Shown here piece after piece: positions 34,631 to 46,667 of a DNA stretch of 64,000 nt. This DNA comes from Trema orientale. Its lineage: Eukaryota; Streptophyta; Magnoliopsida; Rosales; Cannabaceae. The translations under genes and the position numbers were made by a program. Each line of letters starts with the position of its first letter. Position 1 is the stretch's first letter. The notes beneath the pieces were generated by a model. The model was not told where the DNA came from. It saw nothing but the letters and a program-made list of their open reading frames with translations, and made no database searches. The stretch spans positions 1,339,371 to 1,403,370 of the forward strand of contig JXTC01000034.1 in NCBI GenBank assembly GCA_002914845.1, given 5' to 3'.

Positions 34631-37600
34631 GTCCTTGAGTCTAGTTTCTTTTCAATTGACCTATATGGCCTAACCTCAGTTGGATAACCTCAGATATGTA
34701 AGTGCCTAATGCTAGGTCTCTTGTACGTTCAAAGCTCATATGAGGTTTTAGCTACTGATTTATTGGGTATTCTGTTAAGAATATAAACTCCAGTCTTTAA
34801 TTCCTCACCCCAAAGTGATTCAGATATAGAAGAATAACTAATCATACTTCTCACCATGTCCTTAAGTATTTTGTTTCGTCACTCAACAATACCATTCATG
34901 CTAGGTTTTTTCGATATTGTGTATTGTGGAAGACAATTCTGCATTTCTCTAGGAATTGCGCGAAGGATCCTAAACATTGTTCACCCGATCTGTCATATCG
35001 ACCTTAGTATTCACTACCACAATCAAATTTAATAGTCTTAATTTTCTTATCTTATTGATTTTTAACTTCAGTTTTGAAAACTTTAAATACGTCCAGAGAT
35101 TGAGACTTCTCATGAATTAAATATGAGTACATATAGTGTGAGTAATAGTATATAAATGTGATAAAATATTGTTAGCAATTCTAAGAAGTCTTGGGGAATT
35201 ATCTATAAATATTGGTATGTATCAGTTCTAAGATACTAGAACTCCTATTAGTATCTAATTTCCTTACGTTTATCTATTTTCTTTAATACAATCAACACAG
35301 ACTTTGAAGTCCGTTAGGTCAATTGGTTCAAGAATTCTATTTGAAATAAGTCATTGTATTCTCTGTTTAAATATATGTCCTAATTGCTTCTGCCATAACA
35401 TAGAAGAATCTTCAGTTAATTTGTGTTTTGTACCACATTTCTCAATATGCAAAGTTTCATTAAATAAGGCAATAGTGTTTAATTTATAAAGATTATCAAT
35501 CAGGAACCAATTGTAATAATATTTGAACTTTGAAAAAGACTAAATTCTTTATTTTTAAATGAATAAAAGTAACCAGATTTGTCCAAAGTAGAAATACAAA
35601 TTAAATTCCATCTAAATGGTGGTACAACAAGTATCTCATTCAAATCTAAAAAACAACTGGTCTCTAATTATAGCCTAAATAATCCTATGGCCTCCACTTT
35701 AGATATATTGTCATTGCCCATATAGATGAATCTTTCAGCATTACTTGGCGGATGACTCCTTAGGCAATCCTGCATAGACATACTTATATGAGTAGTAGCT
35801 TAAGTATCTATCCACCAAGTATGATTGGGTACAGAAGCTAAATTAACTTCATATTAGACAAAACTGAGAAGTTTATCCTTCTTTATATGACATCTCATGT
35901 ACTTGGGATATTCTTTCTTCACATATCTAGCCTTCTTGAAGAAGAAACAGGTAAACTTCTCATCGTGTTTCTTTTGCACCTTTTATTGTGAATTCCCGAC
36001 TATAGCTCCTTTATCCTTAGTCCTTTTCCTTTTCTTGTCTTGAATAGTGCTCGCTTAGTGAGCACTTTCAGTCTTCTCTCGCTTCGGCCTGTCTTCTTCT
36101 TGCACACAGTGAGACATGAGCTCATTAAGAGTTTATTTTTCTTTTTAGATGTTGTAACTTACTTTGAATTGACTGAATTATGCAGAAAGAGAGGTAAGAA
36201 TTATATGCACGAGCAAGTTTTCTGACAGCTCTAACTTGAGTGCTTTTAATTTCGAAGTAAGATGAGACATCTCCATGATGTACTCCCTTATATTCCCTTT
36301 GCCTTTATAACACATGGAAATAAGATTACCAAGAATGGCACTTGTTTATGCTTTTTTGTTTCTTTAGAAATATTTTGTAATTGCATTAAGGAACAACTCA
36401 ACATTATCCACTTTAGGCATAGCGCCACTGATGGTCCTAGGAATGGAATGTTTCATGATCATGGGACTCATGCGGTTGGAAAGTTCCTGTTGTTCAAAGT
36501 TCTTAATAGCTGTAGGAGAACTTCCAGCTATAAGAGCAACAGATTATTTTTTCATGAGTGCAATATCTAATTCCATGTAACCGAGCATAATCATAACATG
36601 CTCTTTCTATTTCTTGAAGTTTGTACTATTAAGTACATGAATAAAACTTAAGTTGGCAGATATATTCGAAGAAGAAACTGAACAGAGAACAAAAACAAAA
36701 TAACAAGCTCATATCAAAATCATGTCATAAACTAAGCATACAAGAAAATGATATACTATCATGACGTTAAATAAATAAACATATAAGGTGGGTTCTCATC
36801 ACAAGATACTCAGAACAATATTAATATTCAGTTTTTAGATAGAATTATTAACTATAAATGGTACTCTTAGTGCAGTAATCTAATACGGACAATAAATCTT
36901 GCCAAATAATAAGCCTTTTTTTGGACCTATTTATTGCTCGCATAGAAACTTGATAATTATCACATATTTACTACTACAAGTGTGTCTATTGTTTGGCCAA
37001 ATAATAACCTTTTTTTGAGTGGATTATTATCCACTTGAACAATAAACACATATATATAAATATTCCACAACAAATAAATCTATACAATAGAGGTTACTTT
37101 AATAACATATTGTTTCAATTTATTTAATTCAAAATATTAGACAAATAGTGAAAAGGCAAAAATATTAAACTAAAATTTTCAATGCACGAAAAAATGGATG
37201 ACGAACTGAGTTTATTCACTTTTATCAACTCTTAAACTAAATAGAGTTTTCAACGGACAAAGTGTGGGTCATTCTTAAGGTGATTTGAGAAAATTGAACT
37301 TAATTTGTCGAGTTTCGAGATGGAACCCCTTGAATTGAGCCAAAAATAACTCAATTCTATCCAAAATTTGGACCAAAATCTTTAATTAGGTCAAATAATG
37401 ACCGAAAATACTGGATGAGCCAGTGCTACAGCACTGAATCTCTAGAAGAGAGTGCCACAGTGCCTGAAAACGTGTACCGCGGTGGCAAATCTATTTCGTT
37501 AAATCGCAATTAGCCAATTTTAAAATCGGGTAACCCTACTCGAATGCGATTTTCAGTATTTTTAAGTCCTAATCTTCATGCTTTATGACCCAAAACTTAG

Positions 37601-37769
37601 AATTTAACCCTCAAACACTTAATATCTTAATAAAAAAAAATATGTAAATTTCACAAATTATATATGTTATATCTAAACTTAGAAAGCCAAATAAGAAAAG
37701 ATATTGAAAAATAGAGACATGCATGATTTATCTTAATAATTTAATATGAATTCCTTCTCTAATATCACT

Positions 37770-38625
37770 TATTAGACATAAATTATGGATTGACAAAACC
37801 TAATACAATCCTAGAACCATTCATGCTAAATTATTAGGAAAGGGTTTACTGAGAAATTATGACTAACTTGAGTCCATTGTAAAAGAGAACATGACGGCTT
37901 GATCATGTAAGCGGAAGCAATTGAATATTGAGAGTTTGAAGGTTAGAAGTCTTCCACAACCAAAACTCGATAGTGTGCTCAATAGATTCTCTCTATGTTG
38001 ATGGAGCAGAGGAGAAGCGTGTACATGTTTGATTTGACTTGGGGACCAAAACTCTATAATTTTTACTTTATATATTAATACCCAATCGAGACTCCATCAG
38101 TCAAAATTAAATCAATAATGTATATTCACACATTACAAATATCATACCCAGATAGTTATTTCCTGAGCTCATAAATTAGATCACTAAATAGCCCACTTAA
38201 TCAAGATAGTCCAAATAAACATAATTATTATTAGGGCTTTTTAGTCAAGTGGCTGAATTTGGGATCATAGTTTGCAAAATGGCCGTTTTTCAAATATTGT
38301 TAAAAAATAGTTGAATTTTGAAAATTATTTAAAAAATGGTCGTTTTTCATATTTAGTATATCAAAATATATTGATCTATTTTTTTTGAAAATTGATTTTT
38401 TTTTTTTTGAAAAATTGATATACTATTTCAAAAATTGATTTACTTTAGAAAAAAATATATCAACTAAAAAAAGGTCATTATTAAAATAAAATTATAAAAT
38501 TGACCATTTATCAAACAGGCGTAAAAAACAGCCATTTTTTAAATTTATCTGAAAGGAAAAAAAAAAAAAAAAAAGATATTGTTATTAAGTCATGTAAGCC
38601 CATAATTAGGAAATAAAACCCAGCA
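37770..38625 (-). repeat. Copia right (5') LTR with a retroposon inside
   Basis: It starts TATTAGAC (the G of the terminal dinucleotide is changed to A) and ends CAGCA. It retains the uninterrupted site of the Ty3-type insertion and is enlarged by an insert at 38234-38575. Confidence 0.88.
38234..38575 (+). mobile_element. Poly(A)-tailed retroposon in the copia right LTR
   Basis: The insert starts GGGCTTTTTAGTCAAG and ends with about 18 A. It is absent from the left LTR, and is flanked by ATAATTATTATTA (38221-38233) and ATATTGTTATTA (38576-38587), an imperfect target duplication. Inside, AAAATGGCCGTTTTT and AAAAAACAGCCATTTTTT form a loose inverted repeat. It may be a SINE, but no clear pol III boxes are seen. 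Confidence 0.65.
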
Positions 38626-38630
38626 GCTCA

Positions 38631-39324
38631 TAGCACTAGTCGTGCTCTTGACATTGCTTTTCTTTTTTACGGTCACAAAGTCATTTACCATGATATGATA
38701 GTTTCAATCAAATTTAAAAAAGAAAAAAAAAATAAACGATTTAGGTTAGTATATTGAAGTAGACTATACATAAACTTAGACTTTATTCAAATAAATTTTC
38801 AATCTGAATTCCATCAGCTTGCAAGCATCTTTCTCTGATCTTTCATATTCTTCACTTTATAAACGACAATATATTGCTATGACAACAATATTGACCAGCG
38901 AAATTAGTAAAACGACATATGCATACGACTTGTACCACCTCTATATAACTGGCCTTTTTATATACAATCTCGTAATGTTGTAAGAATAGAGAAACTATAG
39001 CAGATTGCTAGCTCTTATATCTTATCAATACGTACCAAACTAATAATTGAGTGTCACTTTATCTTATTTGAGTAATATTCAACTGGAATCTGATAGCCAT
39101 GTTTTGCAGACTATTCTATTACACATGAATAATAAATATATATATATATATGTACAGTTTATACAATTACAAAACAAAATAATTACATAAGAAGCAATTA
39201 AACTCCATACGATTGAGACATACACTAACAAAGAATAAACACAGATCGATGATGAGTCCTTTTCTGTCACATTATGTTGGGAGACTAATCAATCATTTAT
39301 TATTTTTGTTTCATTTATTTATTC
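38631..39324. other. Intergenic DNA, no recognised gene
   Basis: This is the right-hand continuation of the copia target site. If the ATGGCTCA at 24305 was a gag start, the frame would run on here as CAT AGC ACT, but no gag motif follows. Confidence 0.35.
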
Positions 39325-39332
39325 CTCTACAT

Positions 39333-40077
39333 TAGGGGTGTTCAAAAAAACCGCCAAACCGTGGAAACCGCCCAATCCAATCCAAACCGCCTAAGCTGCG
39401 TGGTTTTTTTTCTTAAATGACCGGTTACGGATTAGAAAATATGAAAACCGACTTGGCCGGTTTGATTTTCGGTTTTAGAAAAATTCGGTCGGATTCAAAC
39501 CGAATCGGCCAATAAGTTTGTATATGTATTTTTTTTTTAAATGTATGTTAATAGTTAAAAATTTAAGCTTATTCATTCTAGTTGAGTAATGATTACTCTT
39601 AGCTTATTTAGGACTATGTTACTTGAGACTCTTATAATATTTTAGACTTTAAGTCTTGTTGTTGTGATATGTTTAAGATTAAAGACTTTAAGTTTACTAT
39701 TCAATTTTGATTAAGTTGTAAGTTGTAACTAAAATTTAAGCTTACTATGACTTTCGATTTGGTTATAGCTTTTAACTATGTTATGGTTTCGTTTTATATT
39801 TGGACTTTATATTTTAGATGAAATATGATTATGATATGAGCTTAGTTGATATTGTATTAATTCAAATTTTGTAAGTTTGATATTGTATTAATTCAAATTT
39901 TGTAAGTTTTCAAACTGCGGAAACCGCCCAAACTGGCTGCAAAAATGTAGGTGCGGTTTGGCCAGTTTGAATCGACAAACTTAAACCGCACGGATTGATA
40001 AACCGGCCAAACTGCACATTCGGATTGGTTTCTGGATTGACGATATAGACCGTCCAAACCGGCCATGAATACCCCTA
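39333..40077 (+). mobile_element. hAT-type non-autonomous element, copy 2
   Basis: Ends are TAGGGGTGTTCAAAA and GGCCATGAATACCCCTA. The flanking 8-bp sequence CTCTACAT is identical on both sides (39325-39332 and 40078-40085), exactly as hAT elements leave. It is the inverted relative of 33927-34630. It has no open frame for a transposase. Confidence 0.92.
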
Positions 40078-40085
40078 CTCTACAT

Positions 40086-43017
40086 GCTAAGTGCCCTAAA
40101 CCATTCCTTTAACTAAGGGTAAGTGGGAAATTGATTGTGAGGTGGGTGTGGGGCTAGGGAAGACACCAAAATTATTAAGCAACAAATGCAAGCGTGTTGA
40201 GCATACAATTCAAAACTATCATTCTTATAATCCTCGATTCTTAGACAAGGTAAAAGATGAAACAAATGAATAGAATGGGCTTTTCGCAGGCTTTAATGTT
40301 TTAGTGCTTGTAATCATCTTCTTTGTGTAATTATCCATTACCATTTTCATCGTTTTCTTCTTAATGGGCCCTGGGGCCCATTAAAGTTTTTAGTATTTAG
40401 ATTCAAAATACATTGAACACTCCTTTCGGTAGCTAAGGAAACTTTGTATGTAATTGCTTAATGGGACTTTCCCTAGATTTGTTTTTTCATCTTTGTAGCT
40501 CACTTTTACTACAACCCACTAAATCCAAAAAGATATGAACGAAGAGTAGGCACTAAACTGCACCGTATCAGATTCTATGCACAATAACCAAGTTGTATTT
40601 ACTGTAACTAAACAGGTTTTAGTGTCAAAGAATAGCTAATTAGCAATTATAAAAGGAGAAAAAAGAGACTTTGATATGATTTTCAGGGGGAGAGAGAAAA
40701 GGAATGGAGTGGAGTCCAAACGTGAGGGGACAAAAGGAACACAATCCAACACACAATAAGTAATTGATCAAAACAACGTGTTTTCAGGGATAAAAAGAGC
40801 TTTGGGCTTTGAACTTTTTAAACTTAGCCCAATGTTTCTTCTTCTTTTATTCTTATTTTTATTTTTGTTTTATAGTTTTAAAGTAAAGCGAATCTTTCCA
40901 CACCCACCATCCAATTTCAACTGCACTCCCAACGACACAATAATAAAATACAACCCACTCTTTCTTGTTATAATCTAACCCCAAAGCTCCTTCATCCCCT
41001 CCAACCAAAATTTCATGCTACTTTCTACTATATACAAATATTTATGTATGTCTTTACCAACTACGAAATTTGGGTCCACTTATACTTAACTTGGCCAATT
41101 CCTTCACATGGGTGAGATTTGAGAAAGCCATAGAAAGTATGAGGAGCATAAAAAGTTGGAGGAAAGTGACCCAAAACCAAAAAAATGGGACCCTTTAATC
41201 ACATCTTTTGAACCCAAAACTAAGGCCACATGAGATACACAGACCTAAAAGAAAGCTATGCCAAAAATTGAACGTTTTAATCCACTATTTTAACTTTTTA
41301 TGTGTCAAATAAGATTCTGTTCTGAGACTATCACTTGGAAAGTGATCCTTATATTTTTGAGATTTGGGGTAAAAAACTTTGTTGTTAATAGGAGCAAAGC
41401 CACAAAGGGAACCCAAAATCATTGCCCTTTGAATCTTTTGGATCAAAACATGGGTTTAAAACTTTAGAATAAGGCGCTTTATAAAAAATAAAAAATAAAA
41501 AATGAAACTTTAGAATAAGGCCAAAAATGAAAAATCTTGATAGCTGGACTTAACGACTGAATTTCCCATTATACCCTTTGAACCACATGTCCTGCTTGTT
41601 ACCCCCGAAAGAGACACTTTGACTCGAGGACCTGGGAAGTAATTAAGTGCCGACGATGTTGAGGGGCCATTATAGTCATTTCAAAGAAAACGAGCCCCAA
41701 CTCCTGACAACAATTTTCTGTCGCTTTCTTTGGCGCGAAAGGGGATTGTGGAGGAAGGACTGATCGGTCATTTCGCTTTCTTCTGCCTATTTGTGGGCCC
41801 ACCTATCTTGGTGGGTTGGGGACCAGCTGACTGAGCCGTTCTTCTCTTTGTGGCTGTGGCTGTCCTTGTAGCCTCACCGTCATCCTGTCTGGCACTCGTC
41901 CTCGAGCCCGTACTGGGCTCAGCCGAACGTAAATTCCCATATAACCCAAGGGTAGAAATGTAATTTAATATACGGGCCTATTTAACTAATAATTAACAAT
42001 GATAGTTCTTATAAAAAAGAACAGGAAAAACCGGGGGAGCTTCCATGAAAACACCACGTCTCGTGTCCCTCCATGTCAGTCAACCATATTTGACCGGCTT
42101 TATCCAAAGTAGCAAAATTATTACTATTTAATTATTACATATTATTATCATAATTTATCTTCTATTTTTAAATAGTTTCATTTTGGGTGGTCTATTTCTA
42201 TTTATTTATTTTTTTTCTGACGGAAAGGTTCGGATTCGAACCAATGGGGCCCCAACATTGTGATAAATGTGTCTATTGGCTGTGGATAGTATACTTGATG
42301 ATACCATAGTAAAAAGTGGGTCCCAATTTTTCCCACTCAGGAGAATATTTCACCGTCTGGATTACCATTAATCAAAAAAGTGGGAATTGTACCAAAAGGA
42401 TACACTATTTTTTTTTAAAAAAAAGGAAGAAGAAGAGTGATACGTTTGTGGGGACTTTTTGTCCTTGTTATTGTTTTTTTTTTTTTTTGAATAACTTATT
42501 ATTGTTATTTATGTTATGCAAAACTGGATCAATAATGATGTGCCCAATAGTTCAAGTTTTGACGTTTTGACCCGGGAATTAGAAACCCCAAACCCAACTC
42601 CAAAAAAGCTCAATGACCCAAATATTTATCACATAAATGTCATTCAGAAAAAAGAAAAGAAAAAATGACATAAATGTTAAAGAGGAAACACATTTCTGGA
42701 ATTGACATATATTACATGTAAATATTTTGGGGCAAAAGGAAATTTTGAAAAGAGGATCCGAGGCTTCAATTCCAAATTCCAAATTCCAAATTCCAAGTAA
42801 GGAGGAAATCATATTATAATTCTCCAAACAAAATTATGCCAATTAATGTATGATTTTTAAGTGTTTAGTGGGATATAAGAAACGAAAATATGAATGGGAA
42901 ATGACACTATGAGAGAAATAGCTAACCACGTTTTTAAAAAAGAAAAATCAAATAGAAACATATGGCATTATATGCATGCAGAATAAGAATACATTATGCT
43001 TCTATTTATTAGATTAG
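40086..43017. other. Intergenic DNA with a palindrome and a GC-richer island
   Basis: No gene is recognised. A strong palindrome lies at 40361-40384. A GC-richer stretch lies at about 41570-41960. A short 8-bp tandem (AATTCCAA units) occurs at 42771-42797. On the minus strand near 42225-42245, GGTTCGAATCC matches a tRNA B box, but no A box stands at the right distance. Confidence 0.4.
40361..40384. promoter_or_regulatory. Palindrome holding two TGGGCC (site II-like) motifs
   Basis: Two perfect 11-base arms (TTAATGGGCCC and its complement) are separated by two bases. TGGGCC/GGCCCA elements are bound by TCP factors in plant promoters. The nearest recognised gene is far away, so function is inference. 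Confidence 0.35.
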
Positions 43018-43435
43018 GGAAAAGTTCATAAATATCTGTTTTTAAAATCATATTTTCATAAATACTCGTTTTTTATTTTTATTTTATAAATACCCGTTTT
43101 TATACTTTTTTTTTGAGAAATGTAGACCACCACTGTTTTACGCATGAAATGTAGACCATGATATATATTTCATGCATTAAATGTATACCGCGATCTACAT
43201 TTCATGAATAAAATTTATACTCAAAATTGGCACATATTTTAAAATGTGTACCGTTCATATTTTACACATGAAATGTGTACCTCATGGATAAAATTTATAT
43301 TGTAAATGTGGACCACTCATATTTTTCATATGAAATGTGGACCGTAAAAACGAGTATTTTTAAAAAAAATTTTAAAAACAGGTATTTTTAAAATAAGTTT
43401 TACAAAACGAATATTAAGTGTAATTTTCACATTAG
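43018..43435. mobile_element. Inverted-repeat element with an internal CATGAAATGTGGACC array
   Basis: The left arm (CATAAATACTCGTTTTT) and the right arm (AAAAACGAGTATTTTTA) are inverted copies. Between them about six degenerate copies of CATGAAATGTAGACC are present. No target duplication was found, so the type is unclear. Confidence 0.5.
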
Positions 43436-44984
43436 ACTTTCGTACATAAAACAACGAAAATTTAAGAGCCGATTTTTTTTTTCTTTTTAAAAATAAAAAG
43501 GCCTGACACTTCTGGACGTTCTCGTTTAAGTTGCAATATGAAATATTAATATTTTAATTTTCTTGAAGGTAAATGTTTTATATTTATTATTGGGAAGGAA
43601 AGCAAGTGAGTGTTTACATTTATTGCTCATGAATAATTATAAACAGTCTCTATGTGTATTTATAGACAGAAATAAACAGAGGGAGTTGAGATTTATAAGC
43701 ATAACCAGGAGAGTATGAAAATGACTGTTGCTTTGAAAGTTATATTAATTATATGAGCATCATGATCAAGCATATTAATCTAATTGTTTTTTTTACCAAC
43801 TTTTGTATAGAAATGTTATAACAACAAATTTTTTTCTTAAAGGAATTTGATTTTGTGTAGACCAGCGTTGGATCTTTAGTAAATAAAATTTAGGAATCAA
43901 ATTTGTTATAGATAAGATAATGTCACTGCTAATGAATTACCAAACATGTGCTGATTCTTCAGGTTTCCATTGGTGAAATTTTGTTCAGTATCTTTTTATT
44001 AAATAGGTCATTGGTGCAGTGCATTATCTCGGTTGGTATAGGCTTAGTTCTTAAACTTTCTTCTTCTTCTCTTTTTTTTTTTTTTTTGGTAATTATTTGT
44101 TTTGGTTTGATTAATTCCTACAGGGTTTTCATACAACTTTTTTTTTTTGAAAAAAGTTACCAAGTGTATATAGCATATACCGAATTTTGGTATCTAGACA
44201 AATTTGACTTTATTTACAAAATTATCGTTCATTTTAGATTTTCAAAATATTAAGAATCATGCGTTTAAATATTCAATCTATGCATTTTTCAATATTTAAC
44301 AAATTACAAATTTGAGTTTTTTTTTTTTTTAGGGAAGTAAGTCCTTTTATTTACAAAACTGAGTTATTAATTATTGAATTCTAAAGAGTTAAAGATAGTA
44401 TTTAGATAATATTATACGTTGAACTAAAAAATATAACAATGTGTCAAATTTGGTTTTCTGCAATTTTTATGCCAAATATTGCATTATTATGGTCAAATGC
44501 TCTTATATTCTCATTACGTGTCTACATATTTCAGTTAAATTCTTTATAGAGGTTCCAAGCATATTGGCCTCTTTCCAATTTTTATTTTTATTTTTATTGT
44601 ATGAAAAATTAATTTCATTCAATTAAAAAGTGGGACAATAATAGATCGGATACAAAGACCGAAATTGATAAGGGTCAACAATTTGTCAATTCATTGTATC
44701 TTATTGTGACTAATGAAGTACAAATTATACACATAATAGATAAGTTTTAAATTGATTCTCTTTTATGCTCTCATGTCTCATTGTATATGTGAACTTTATT
44801 ATGTTTTGCATTGTAATATTATCAAAATGTGGAATATTTTATTAGAGATCACATGTCAAATAATGATAAACGTGAATGGTATAAAATTGCATGCACGTGA
44901 TATTAGCTAAAGCTCACGTAGAGATATATTTTTTCCTCTTTCAAAACAACTATCTATCACCTATTTATATTTCCATTGATATAC
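43436..44984. other. AT-rich intergenic DNA, no recognised gene
   Basis: Open frames such as 43948-44253 and 44441-44626 cross T-tracts and encode Phe/Leu-rich strings without any domain. I see nothing else. Confidence 0.4.
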
Positions 44985-44987
44985 TAA

Positions 44988-45415
44988 GGCTACGGTTGAT
45001 AGAGAGGAAAGAAAGTAGGAGAGAAGGAAAAATTAGGAGAGAAAGAAATGTGTAAAATAGAAATGATAGTGTCTTTCCTCCAATATTGTTTGGTATGTAG
45101 GAAGGAATGAAAACTAGTATATTTTAGAAATGATTGTTTTGTCATTTTTATTAAAATTTTAAAATTAATGTATAAGGTTAATTTAGTAAATTCACTTTCA
45201 CACATTGATTAAAAAAAATTCCTTCCACTTTTCTCTCTATTTTTGGGAGAAAATATTTATGTAGAATCCACTATATTTTTCCCTCCCCTTTTCTCTCCAT
45301 TTTTCCTTTCCCTTTCATTTTCCCTCCTACCAAACAACTCAGCTTTTTAGTTTCCTTTTACTTTTCCCTCAAACTTTTCCTTTCTTCCTGCTTTTCCTTC
45401 CTACCAAACATAGCC
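44988..45415. mobile_element. Tourist-like (PIF/Harbinger) MITE
   Basis: The left end GGCTACGGTTGATAG and the complement of the right end (GGCTATGTTTGGTAG) match at most positions. TAA flanks both sides (44985-44987 and 45416-45418), the usual 3-bp target duplication of PIF/Harbinger elements. The interior is purine-rich on the left and pyrimidine-rich on the right, so the transcript could fold into a long hairpin. Confidence 0.8.
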
Positions 45416-45418
45416 TAA

Positions 45419-46500
45419 AGGAAGTTATATGCATAAATCACTATTCCATTATGGAGTACTTTATTTTTTTTATGTTTTATTTTTAGAAAACAAAATAAAT
45501 AAATAACACTCTCACAATCATGGATTTGGATCAGAGGAAAAAATCCACAAATAATGGAGCTTGTTGTATAGTATTAGTGGTTACATCTCATTTATTATTA
45601 TTTTTTAATACCCTCTGATGTGTCAGGTGAATTGTCACTGTTCAATTAGTAATTGAGACTTATTACAAATAGGTTGAATAAAATTCACCAATTATATAGT
45701 AACAAATCATTTTTTATTATTACATTAAATAATATTGAAAAGGTGTGATACTTAGCCATATTCAACTTATTTTTGTAAAATTGTTCGAAGGACAAATATA
45801 GGTAGAAATACTCTTTCTGCTATGTTAAGAGTTTTTATATAATTCCATGATCATTCCATGTAATTAAGTCAAGAGTTAATTATTATATTCAGTCATATTC
45901 ACTGTCCAATACGCATGTCAATCGATTTTGACAAACTCAAATTATTTTCCATTATGCTTTAGAATAATTTCTACTATTACATATAAATATTTCGTAACAC
46001 GTGCATTAACATATATGAGATAATTATTAAACAAAGAAATAAAATCAAAGAGGGATTTTTCTTTAGAAAACTTAGGTGGATGACCAATTTTTCAAATTGG
46101 TTTAAGTGAATGTCCATGTTTTAAAGGTGATAGCTAAATATTCATTCATTTTAAAGATTCAGTTGCAAAATATGTTGTATTTATATTTTTGTCATTTGAG
46201 TTGGACGTTTAGCTATAAACTTTTGAGTTTAGTTATATACTGAGTTTTGGGTCAAAAAATAGTCAAATTGCTAATCAGTTTTTTTTTTTTTTTTTTAAAG
46301 AAGAGCAAGATGAGGATTTCTCACATGACTTGGTAAAAATCCAAATAGTTAAGAAATACATAAAGGAGGAAAATGAAAAATTTAGAGGACGAGAATTGGC
46401 TTAATTTCATCTTATTCTTTCTAATTGTTTATAGTTTGACATTTATTTAATTAATCCTAACATATTCACTTCAAGCAATAAACCTAAGCCAGGTTTATTA
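45419..46500. other. AT-rich intergenic DNA, no recognised gene
   Basis: The only notable item is a T-run at about 46280-46298, which could be the tail of a minus-strand retroposon without a visible body. Confidence 0.4.
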
Positions 46501-46522
46501 ATCATGAATTGAGTTATACATT
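46501..46522. repeat. Target duplication (left) of the LINE
   Basis: This 22-base sequence recurs at 52620-52641 with a single T/C difference. Both copies start ATCATGAATTGAGTTA. Confidence 0.92.
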
Positions 46523-46667
46523 AAAACTCTCTCCTTTTCGTTTCTCTCTGAAGCACAGGAAGTGGGAACCCTAGCTTCACATTTTTTGACCGTGATTGTG
46601 AGTTGTCTTGGGTGGAGACATCCTAGTCTCTTTTCTTTTTTTGTCTTCGAGATTGACTTTCTTCAAT

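Larger units (their letters stand above)
31560..36640 (-). pseudogene. Decayed Ty1/copia polyprotein (gag, protease, integrase, RT, RNase H)
   Basis: Read on the minus strand the order is: gag at about 36640-35880 with a damaged zinc knuckle (FKKARYVKKEYPKY); protease near 35820-35690 (WWID-T with a stop, where WWIDSGATTHI is usual); GAG-pre-integrase near 35410-35270 (LWQKQLGHI, CVDCIK); integrase to 34640; RT at 33300-32500 with HQMDIKTAFLNGD and YVDD (plus-strand 32541-32552); and an RNase H end near 31600 (DPLTKGLLPKVF). The integrase-before-RT order is diagnostic of copia. The frame is broken by stops, among them a Gln-to-TAA change at about 33040, by frameshifts and by two transposon insertions. 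It makes no functional protein. Confidence 0.88.
24313..38625 (-). mobile_element. Ty1/copia LTR retrotransposon, minus strand, carrying several later insertions
   Basis: The two LTRs are the left one (24313-24449 plus 30690-31067, split by another element) and the right one (37770-38625). Both end in AAATAAAACCCA(A/G)CA, and both begin with a TTAGACATAAA-type sequence. A perfect 5-bp target duplication GCTCA flanks the whole. Read on the minus strand, the primer site after the 5' LTR (about 37768-37757) is TGATATTAGAGA, a decayed tRNA-iMet site. A purine tract AAATGAGAGAT adjoins the 3' LTR at 31068-31078. Coding remains between are gag, protease, integrase, RT and RNase H in copia order. 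Insertions inside are a Ty3-type element (24450-30689), a MITE (32572-32929), a hAT element (33927-34630) and a poly(A) retroposon (38234-38575). Confidence 0.92.

Noticed and set aside
42225-42245. Possible tRNA gene on the minus strand (GGTTCGAATCC)
   Set aside because: A B-box-like string alone. No A box stands 40-50 bases upstream and no cloverleaf can be drawn.
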